From the NCBI GenBank assembly GCA_002293615.1, contig DBDN01000085.1:12294-23868 (forward strand): a stretch of DNA of 11,575 nt, read 5' to 3'. Of the stretch, positions 7,050-11,575 are shown piece by piece. Source of the stretch: Betaproteobacteria bacterium UBA931 (lineage in GTDB: Bacteria; Pseudomonadota; Gammaproteobacteria; Burkholderiales; Casimicrobiaceae). The translations under genes and the position numbers were made by a program. Under the pieces are notes generated by a model. That model did not search any database. It was not told the DNA's origin and worked only from the letters and a program-made list of their open reading frames with translations. The first letter of the stretch is position 1, and every line of letters begins with the position of its first letter.

Positions 7050-7091
7050 TATATTTGTTAGAATACGCTATCTTTAATTTTATTTCCGATC

Positions 7092-7415
7092 ATGACATAC
7101 GTCGTTACTGAAAGTTGTATCCGTTGCAAATTTACCGATTGCGTGGACGTTTGTCCAGTGGACGCTTTTCGTGAAGGCCCTAATTTTCTCGTAATCGATC
7201 CGAACGAGTGCATTGACTGCACGCTATGTGTGTCCGAATGCCCGGTTGAAGCAATTTATGCAGAAGACGATCTGCCTGCCAACCAAAAACCGTTTATCGC
7301 GCTCAATGCCGAGCTTGCTCAACAATGGCCGACGATTATCGAACGCAAAGCGCCTTTGCCCGATGCCGAAGAATGGCGCCCTGTAAAAGAAAAGAAACAG
7401 TATCTGGAACGATAA
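7092..7415 (+). CDS. fdxA: Seven-iron ferredoxin, 3Fe-4S plus 4Fe-4S
   Basis: Low-potential electron carrier closely like Azotobacter vinelandii ferredoxin I; cytoplasmic. At 107 residues it matches FdI in length and along its sequence, including the tail LNAELA-QWP-I and LPDAEEW. With the initiator Met counted, cysteines sit at 9, 12, 17, 21 and 40, 43, 46, 50. By FdI homology C9, C17 and C50 hold the 3Fe-4S cluster, and C21, C40, C43 and C46 hold the 4Fe-4S cluster. FdI's extra free cysteine, three residues after the first CP, is Ala25 here. In FdI-type proteins a role in oxidative-stress response is known. No strong Shine-Dalgarno is visible before ATG 7092. It is divergent from trxA and is followed by the DUF2007 gene after 106 bp. 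Confidence 0.96.
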   Translation: MTYVVTESCIRCKFTDCVDVCPVDAFREGPNFLVIDPNECIDCTLCVSECPVEAIYAEDDLPANQKPFIALNAELAQQWPTIIERKAPLPDAEEWRPVKEKKQYLER

Positions 7416-7460
7416 ACGTGCAAAAAGTTTGGTATACGCCATATCTGACTTATTGCCCGC

Positions 7461-7488
7461 TTTCTATACCCTTCTGTCTTTATAGAAA
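7461..7488 (+). promoter_or_regulatory. Inverted repeat between fdxA and the DUF2007 gene
   Basis: TTTCTATA (7461-7468) and TATAGAAA (7481-7488) are a perfect 8-bp inverted repeat with a 12-nt spacer. It is AT-rich, so it may be a protein site or a weak hairpin after fdxA rather than a terminator; no T run follows. Confidence 0.35.
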
Positions 7489-7500
7489 AGAGTCTGCTCG

Positions 7501-7520
7501 AATAACGCAACGGCGTTATT
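7501..7520 (+). promoter_or_regulatory. Hairpin abutting the DUF2007 start codon
   Basis: AATAACGC (7501-7508) and GCGTTATT (7513-7520) form a perfect 8-bp stem with the tetraloop AACG. One base separates it from the ATG at 7522. It occupies the place of the ribosome binding site, and no Shine-Dalgarno sequence is visible. It could control translation initiation, or mark the end of an fdxA transcript. Confidence 0.55.
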
Positions 7521-7521
7521 T

Positions 7522-7863
7522 ATGAAAAAACTTTATCAGGCAGAAAACGGTCTGGACGCTAAGCTGGTCAGCGATTTGCTTACCCGGTTCGGTATTGAAA
7601 ATGAAATTCGCGGCCAACATCTACAAGGCGGTATCGGTATACTGCCTGTCAGCGAATTTGTGCATGTATACGTTAACGAAAAAAATTTTAACGAAGCGCG
7701 CAAATTGACGGCTGCGTGGGAAATACACCAGTCATTGCCAGACCCTGAAGAAAACTATGCGGCAAAAACGTCGCCGCCTCAAAATGACTGGGGAAATTTC
7801 ATTATTGGTTTTATCGCTGCCGTAATTTGCATTGCTTTAATTGCATATGTCGGCTCGCCCTGA
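7522..7863 (+). CDS. DUF2007-type small protein with C-terminal membrane anchor
   Basis: A 113-residue protein. The first 70 residues look like the DUF2007 fold (putative signal-transducing protein, a PII-like alpha-beta domain): KKLYQAENGLDAKLVSDLLTR, then IENEIRGQHLQGGIGILP and VHVYVNEKNFNEAR. A polar linker (about 71-91) leads to one membrane helix (about 92-110), so the domain probably faces the cytoplasm as a tail-anchored protein. The biochemical role of the family is not known. Start ATG 7522 is the only plausible one: an in-frame stop lies at 7483-7485 and no ATG, GTG or TTG codon lies between. There is no Shine-Dalgarno and a hairpin abuts the start. It converges on the GFA gene with a 68-bp spacer in which I see no terminator. 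Confidence 0.8.
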   Translation: MKKLYQAENGLDAKLVSDLLTRFGIENEIRGQHLQGGIGILPVSEFVHVYVNEKNFNEARKLTAAWEIHQSLPDPEENYAAKTSPPQNDWGNFIIGFIAAVICIALIAYVGSP

Positions 7864-7931
7864 AAACAATACCATTACCTAGCAAGAAGTCATCATAAAG
7901 CAAACCTAACACAATCGCCTTTTCTTCAGCT

Positions 7932-8351
7932 TTATTTCTCGGAAAATTGCGCGAAGACCTCCGCTTCGGTCATGTTATGTGTTTTTTCCGCAAACGTGTA
8001 ATACGCCGGTTTCTTATCGATAAAAATCTGTCCGGCAAAATGCACCGCGTTAAGATCATCGAAAAGGCCGACCGGAACAAAATATTGGCTTTCATCGCGC
8101 ATCCGGTAAAAAAGATGCGTGCCGCAGATTTTGCAGAATCCGCGCTGCGCCCATTCGGAAGAATCGTAAACCTGAATATTTTCTTCTCCGTCAAAATACG
8201 GCTTTCCTTGACTGGCGACAGACAAAAACGGGCCGCCGCCCCATGTGCGACACATCCCGCAATGACAAGCGTGCATCTCATCGTTTACGCGGTTGACGAT
8301 TGCCCGCACCGCGCCGCACAGACATTTTCCGTGAGCCGTGTTTTTACTCAT
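7932..8351 (-). CDS. GFA family zinc protein (Gfa/CENP-V domain)
   Basis: A 139-residue protein with the Mss4-like zinc fold of the glutathione-dependent formaldehyde-activating family. The cysteine pattern is complete: C10-x-C12 (KCLCGAVR), C29-x-C31-x2-C34 (CHCGMC) and C73-x2-C76 (CKICGTH). In the founding member this fold was reported to speed formation of S-hydroxymethylglutathione from formaldehyde and glutathione. Most family members are untested, so the name should not be read as proof of activity. ATG 8351 has GAGGTGA upstream at good spacing. It lies 9 nt after the YecH-family gene, and both lie behind the Kef-like antiporter, so the three look like one operon. Confidence 0.88.
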   Translation of the reverse strand: MSKNTAHGKCLCGAVRAIVNRVNDEMHACHCGMCRTWGGGPFLSVASQGKPYFDGEENIQVYDSSEWAQRGFCKICGTHLFYRMRDESQYFVPVGLFDDLNAVHFAGQIFIDKKPAYYTFAEKTHNMTEAEVFAQFSEK

Positions 8352-8360
8352 GGCATCACC

Positions 8361-8603
8361 TCAGTGGTTGCAAACGTGATCGACCGTGGCAATAAATCCG
8401 TTTCCATGGTCAACGATTTTTCCGCGTCCTTCAAGAAAATCGATTAATTCTTCAATATCCATTCCGCTGGCGGAGCAAGTATGAAAACGGGCATCGCCGC
8501 CAAATTTTTCCTGAATAGCCGCAATCAACTCCTGGCGCGGCCAAGCGCGTTGAGAATCAATGATCATGTGCATCACTTCATGACCGTGGATAGAGTCTGT
8601 CAT
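8361..8603 (-). CDS. yecH: YecH-family small putative metal-binding protein (DUF2492)
   Basis: An 80-residue protein that matches E. coli YecH along its length: SIHGHEVMHM (4-13), ARFHTCSASGM (38-48), ELIDFLEGRGK (52-62) and a C-terminal VCNH. The conserved His and Cys residues (H6, H8, H41, C43, C78, H80) could bind a metal, which is how the family is usually annotated; I know of no tested function. ATG 8603 is preceded by AAAGGAAA. It lies 37 bp after the Kef-like antiporter and 9 bp before the GFA gene, all on the minus strand, which suggests one transcript. Confidence 0.88.
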   Translation of the reverse strand: MTDSIHGHEVMHMIIDSQRAWPRQELIAAIQEKFGGDARFHTCSASGMDIEELIDFLEGRGKIVDHGNGFIATVDHVCNH

Positions 8604-8640
8604 ATACGTTTCCTTTTGATATTCATCATAAAAATTGCCA

Positions 8641-10395
8641 TTATGGGTCGGCCTTGTCTTTCATGGTGTCGATCAACGCCGCTTGCACGTTCGCGTGCAG
8701 CTTTAAAAAGCGATCTCGCAACAACCAACCAAAAAACGCCACCGACGCCAGCATTAACAACAACTGCTCAATCGTCGGCAACAGCGTGGAGCTTAAACCA
8801 ATGACAAGCAACAAAAAAGCGACAATCGTAATCAGTGGAATCAATTCGGACATCAGCTTGCGCACCGTTTCGGTGTAACGTCCGGCAAACATGGGCGATA
8901 CGCTCGATTCGGCAAGAATCATGCTGAGCGCTTTAAGCTTCCCGTAAGCGGCAATCAGACACGGCAACGAAAACATCATGGCGATAAACCAGGCCAGCAT
9001 ACCGCCCCAACGTCGAGCAATACCCCAGTCTTCAAGTTTATCGACAAAGTTCGACAGGAAAACATTACCGATCAGGAAAATGGCTGTAACCAGCGCCAGA
9101 TTGATGAATACCTGGATGACAATGCGCCGAATGATGCGCGCACGCAACGCATTGTCTCCCTGTGGCTGAATATTTTGCAGCCACATCGTATAAAGCTGGC
9201 CGATATAAACCATCTGTGTCGGCATGATGTGTCCCAATTTGCGCGTCAACGGCCCCGCCCACTGAATGAGATACGGCGTCAAAAGCGAGGTAACCGCTGC
9301 AACCGCCACAGCAATCGGGTAAAGAAAATCGCTGGTTACTTTAAGTGTTTGTCCGAGCGCCGCAATAATGAATGAAAACTCACCGATTTGCGACAACCCC
9401 ATGCCAACACGCATCGAAGTGCGCGTGCCGTGTCCGGCGATGAACGTCGCCGTCCCGCAGGCGAACAGCTTGCCTACTACGACAACCACCGTAATCAACA
9501 CGATAGGCCCCGTGTACTCAAGTAAAATTTTCGGGTCAAACAGTAAACCGATTGCGACAAAAAAAACAGCACTGAACATATCACGGATCGGTTCAATGAT
9601 GCGTTCGATGATATTGATCTGGCGCGACTCGGCAATAATGGCGCCGATCACGAACGCGCCGAGTGCCATACTGTAATCAAGCTTGATGACCAAAAGGCAA
9701 AAACCAAAACATAATCCCAGCACTGTGATCAGCAACATTTCGTTGCTCTTATAACGTGCGACGAAAGCAAGCAGACGCGGCACCACCAGAATCCCGATAA
9801 TCAGTGCCACAAGCATGAACAGCGACAGCTTACCGAGCGTGGAAAATATTGCTTTTGTATGCACCTCGCCGGTGATCGAAATCGCCGACAGCAAGGCAAT
9901 CATCCCGATTGCGAGAATATCCTCAATGATAAGAATGCCGAAAATCAATTCCGCAAAATGCTCGCGTTTCATTCCCAAATCGTCAAGCACCTTAATGATG
10001 ATCGTCGTGGACGATACAGACAACATTGCACCGAGGAAGATCGCGTTCATCGTGCCCCATTCGAAATACATCCCGATTTGGTAGCCCGCCCACATCATCA
10101 CGGCAATCTCGGCGATCGCGCCAAGCAGCGCGGTCGGCCCGACATTCATCAGTTTTTTCAAACTAAACTCAAGCCCCAGCGTAAAAAGCAGAAAAATGAT
10201 GCCCAAGTCGGCAAGGATATTAATGGTATGTTCGTCGTTGATCAGTTGGAACGGCGGTGTATGCGGCCCGATAATCACGCCCGCGAGAATATAGCCGAGC
10301 ACCACGGGTTGTTTGAACCGATGAAACAGCAGCGTCATCACCGCTGCAATGAGCATGACAATAGCAAGATCCTGAATAAATCCGGCAGCGTGCAT
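8641..10395 (-). CDS. Kef-like CPA2 cation:proton antiporter without RCK domain
   Basis: A 584-residue inner-membrane protein of the monovalent cation:proton antiporter-2 family. Residues 1-390 form the antiporter core of about 12 helices: GYILAGVIIGP (34-44), LGLEFSLKKL (73-82), SVSSTTIIIKVL (126-137), the conserved Asp in IIEDILA (156-162, D159), FFVAIG (278-283) and GLSQIGEFSF (333-342). KefB, KefC and YbaL carry a cytoplasmic NAD-binding RCK domain after this core. Here no Rossmann-like motif is seen; instead there is a linker (about 390-423) and about four more hydrophobic segments (424-446, 464-484, 516-540, 542-558). Ion and gating are unknown. ATG 10395 has only a weak AAGAAC upstream. 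It is divergent from metX and heads an apparent operon with the YecH-family and GFA genes. Confidence 0.9.
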   Translation of the reverse strand: MHAAGFIQDLAIVMLIAAVMTLLFHRFKQPVVLGYILAGVIIGPHTPPFQLINDEHTINILADLGIIFLLFTLGLEFSLKKLMNVGPTALLGAIAEIAVMMWAGYQIGMYFEWGTMNAIFLGAMLSVSSTTIIIKVLDDLGMKREHFAELIFGILIIEDILAIGMIALLSAISITGEVHTKAIFSTLGKLSLFMLVALIIGILVVPRLLAFVARYKSNEMLLITVLGLCFGFCLLVIKLDYSMALGAFVIGAIIAESRQINIIERIIEPIRDMFSAVFFVAIGLLFDPKILLEYTGPIVLITVVVVVGKLFACGTATFIAGHGTRTSMRVGMGLSQIGEFSFIIAALGQTLKVTSDFLYPIAVAVAAVTSLLTPYLIQWAGPLTRKLGHIMPTQMVYIGQLYTMWLQNIQPQGDNALRARIIRRIVIQVFINLALVTAIFLIGNVFLSNFVDKLEDWGIARRWGGMLAWFIAMMFSLPCLIAAYGKLKALSMILAESSVSPMFAGRYTETVRKLMSELIPLITIVAFLLLVIGLSSTLLPTIEQLLLMLASVAFFGWLLRDRFLKLHANVQAALIDTMKDKADP

Positions 10396-10460
10396 CGAAG
10401 TTCTTGATTAAAATAAAATAATGGTGCTTATTGATAAACAAAAGAAGAAAACACGCCAAG

Positions 10461-10466
10461 ATTATA
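10461..10466 (-). promoter_or_regulatory. -10 element candidate for the kef operon
   Basis: A perfect TATAAT on the minus strand, 66 bp upstream of the antiporter start. No good -35 is found at 16-18 bp, so an activator or an imperfect -35 would be needed. Confidence 0.4.
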
Positions 10467-10499
10467 TCGGCAAATTCTTTCGCTGTTTTTGAAAATCCG

Positions 10500-10505
10500 T
10501 ATAAT
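10500..10505 (+). promoter_or_regulatory. -10 element of the metX promoter
   Basis: A perfect TATAAT whose expected start point, about 10511-10513, coincides with the 5' end of the SAM-II aptamer. That match supports it strongly, although the -35 region is poor (TT-rich around 10476-10482). It lies 33 bp from the divergent -10 candidate for the kef operon. Confidence 0.65.
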
Positions 10506-10511
10506 AAAAAT

Positions 10512-10563
10512 ATGCGCCGATTTGATCCAGCTTGCGGGCGCTTTATAAATTCGGCTAAACGGC
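10512..10563 (+). promoter_or_regulatory. SAM-II riboswitch aptamer upstream of metX
   Basis: The sequence follows the SAM-II consensus from end to end. P1 is GCGCC (10514-10518) with GGCGC (10537-10541). Loop GATTTGATCC (10519-10527) follows the first strand, and TTGC lies at 10532-10535. ATAAA (10545-10549) and GGCTAAACGG (10553-10562) complete the pseudoknot side; CC at 10526-10527 can pair with GG at 10561-10562. It lines up with the structurally solved metX SAM-II aptamer with one extra base in the first loop. SAM-II binds S-adenosylmethionine and lowers expression of methionine genes; metX is a classic target. A TATAAT ends 6 bases before the aptamer. Recognised by eye from the known consensus. 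Confidence 0.9.
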
Positions 10564-10572
10564 GCTTTTTTT
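10514..10572 (+). terminator. Possible terminator overlapping the SAM-II aptamer
   Basis: AAACGGCGC (10557-10565) is followed by seven T (10566-10572). It can pair with GCGCCGATTT (10514-10523) over 9 bp with a single bulged A, across a 33-nt loop. This pairing uses the 5' strand of P1, so it excludes the aptamer. The T run alternatively follows directly on the folded pseudoknot. Which fold ends transcription cannot be told by reading. Confidence 0.5.
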
Positions 10573-10621
10573 CTCCGCCCGGCAAGCCAAAGCTGATTTC
10601 CGATTTGTGAACTTTTGCCAT

Positions 10622-10628
10622 GGAGAAG
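10622..10628 (+). promoter_or_regulatory. Ribosome binding site that fixes the metX start
   Basis: GGAGAAG lies with its GGAG core 7 nt before the TTG at 10633. It overlaps an out-of-frame ATG (10620). It is about 59 nt past the end of the aptamer, so the SAM-II fold cannot mask it directly. Confidence 0.75.
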
Positions 10629-10632
10629 CACG

Positions 10633-11575
10633 TTGAACACTCAAACAGAAATCCGCGCCACCCAATCCGTCGGGGTCGTCGAACCTGAGCGTGCCGTCTT
10701 TTCCGAAGCGCTGCCGCTCGCCAGCGGCGCAACACTGGACAGCTTCGAGTTGGCATACGAAACCTATGGCGCACTCAACAGCGATCGGTCCAACGCCGTA
10801 CTGATCTGCCATGCGCTCAACGCATCGCATCATGTCGCCGGTTATTACGCCGACGCCCCCGGCAACATCGGCTGGTGGGACAACATGATCGGCCCTGGTA
10901 AACCGCTCGATACCCGTCGCTTTTTCGTCGTCAGCGTCAATAACCTCGGCAGCTGCTTCGGCTCCAGCGGCCCGGTATCCGTCAACCCGAAAACAGGGCG
11001 CCCCTGGGGCGCAGATTTCCCGCTGGTCACCGTTGAGGACTGGGTCGATGCCCAAGCACGTCTTGCCGATTTTCTTGGCATCCGCCAATGGATCGCTGTC
11101 ATGGGTGGGTCGCTCGGCGGCATGCAAGCCTTATGCTGGTCAATCCGTTACCCGGATCGGGTGCGCAACGCGCTGGTGATCGCCTCAACATCAAAATTGT
11201 CGGCGGAAAATATCGCGTTTAACGAAGTAGCGCGGCAAGCCATTCTCACCGACCCCGATTTCTTTGACGGCCATTATGCACAAAAGAATTCCAAGCCGGC
11301 ACGCGGCTTACGCATTGCCCGCATGCTTGGCCATATTACCTATCTGTCCGATGAGCAAATGGAGAAGAAATTCGGCCGCCAGTTACGCGAAGGGCTGAAG
11401 TTTTCATTCGCGCCAGAATTCCAGATCGAGTCGTACCTGCGCCACCAAGGCGAAAAATTTACCGGTTATTTTGACGCCAATACTTATTTACGCATTACCA
11501 AAGCGCTTGATTATTTCGATCCCGCCGCGCCCTTCGATGGCAATCTGGCTCGGGCACTGACACCTGCTTTATGTA
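10633..11575 (+). CDS. metX: Homoserine O-acyltransferase, 3' end missing
   Basis: Activates L-homoserine with an acyl-CoA in the first committed step of methionine synthesis; cytoplasmic alpha/beta-hydrolase fold. Proteobacterial MetX enzymes are often O-succinyltransferases although annotated as acetyltransferases, so the acyl donor is left open. The first 314 residues are present. Visible are LICHALNASHHVAG (57-70), WWDNMIGPGKPLDT (81-94), NNLGSCFGSSGP (103-114, glycine-rich loop) and the nucleophile elbow GGSLGGMQ (158-165, Ser160). The catalytic Asp and His lie beyond the edge. The start is TTG: an in-frame TGA at 10594-10596 limits it, no in-frame ATG exists before residue 85, and GGAGAAG is well placed. 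Control is by the SAM-II riboswitch in its leader. metW commonly follows in betaproteobacteria but is outside the window. Confidence 0.96.
   Translation, partial: MNTQTEIRATQSVGVVEPERAVFSEALPLASGATLDSFELAYETYGALNSDRSNAVLICHALNASHHVAGYYADAPGNIGWWDNMIGPGKPLDTRRFFVVSVNNLGSCFGSSGPVSVNPKTGRPWGADFPLVTVEDWVDAQARLADFLGIRQWIAVMGGSLGGMQALCWSIRYPDRVRNALVIASTSKLSAENIAFNEVARQAILTDPDFFDGHYAQKNSKPARGLRIARMLGHITYLSDEQMEKKFGRQLREGLKFSFAPEFQIESYLRHQGEKFTGYFDANTYLRITKALDYFDPAAPFDGNLARALTPALC

Noticed and set aside
7864..7931. Terminator sought between the converging DUF2007 and GFA genes
   Set aside because: No stem with a following T run could be found in these 68 bp on either strand.
10620..10688. ATG-started 22-codon frame overlapping the metX start
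   Set aside because: It has no ribosome site of its own and a composition typical of chance; kept only as a note on the metX start.
10220..10774. A 184-codon minus-strand frame spanning the kef-metX intergenic region
   Set aside because: It overlaps the start of the antiporter gene, the riboswitch and the metX start, and its product is low-complexity and unlike any known family.
10555..11127. A 190-codon minus-strand frame antisense to metX
   Set aside because: It is a shadow of the metX reading frame and also covers the leader; no family resemblance.

Overview
This window looks like ordinary chromosome from a betaproteobacterium (inference). The main reasons are the trxA-rho-rpmE order, an Azotobacter-type seven-iron ferredoxin, an adjacent obgE-proB pair and a proteobacterial MetX. 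There are twelve protein genes, two of them cut by the window edges. No insertion sequence, prophage, CRISPR array, tRNA or rRNA was seen. No gene-free stretch exceeds 300 bases; the longest gaps are the kef/metX divergent region (about 237 bp) and the trxA-rho gap (about 203 bp).

Region 1 (1-4721, minus strand) is read from right to left. A GT-C type membrane glycosyltransferase overlaps obgE by 4 bp, and obgE overlaps proB by 4 bp, so the three look translationally coupled. A hairpin follows proB. Beyond it lies a family-2 glycosyltransferase that runs off the left edge. In many betaproteobacteria rplU-rpmA precede obgE; here a glycosyltransferase takes that place.

Region 2 (4722-7000, minus strand) is trxA, then rho, then rpmE (thioredoxin, transcription terminator Rho, zinc-binding ribosomal protein L31). 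The spacers hold several hairpins: a large stem-loop just after trxA, an intrinsic-terminator-like hairpin 44 nt before rho, a palindromic hairpin after rho, a hairpin in the rpmE leader, and a strong terminator after rpmE.

Region 3 (7001-7863, plus strand) diverges from trxA across a perfect inverted repeat. It holds fdxA and then a small DUF2007-type protein with a C-terminal membrane anchor. The DUF2007 start codon sits one base after a perfect 8-bp hairpin and has no Shine-Dalgarno sequence.

Region 4 (7932-10395, minus strand) is a likely three-gene operon: a Kef-like CPA2 cation:proton antiporter without an RCK domain, a YecH-family small protein, and a GFA-family zinc protein. The Kef and GFA families both have glutathione or electrophile links, so a stress role is plausible but unproven.

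Region 5 (10396-11575, plus strand) is metX, homoserine O-acyltransferase of methionine synthesis, starting at TTG and cut by the right edge. Its leader carries a clear SAM-II riboswitch aptamer directly followed by a run of seven T. The metX Shine-Dalgarno lies about 60 nt further on, so control by transcription termination is more likely than direct ribosome-site masking. This is the most interesting element in the window.
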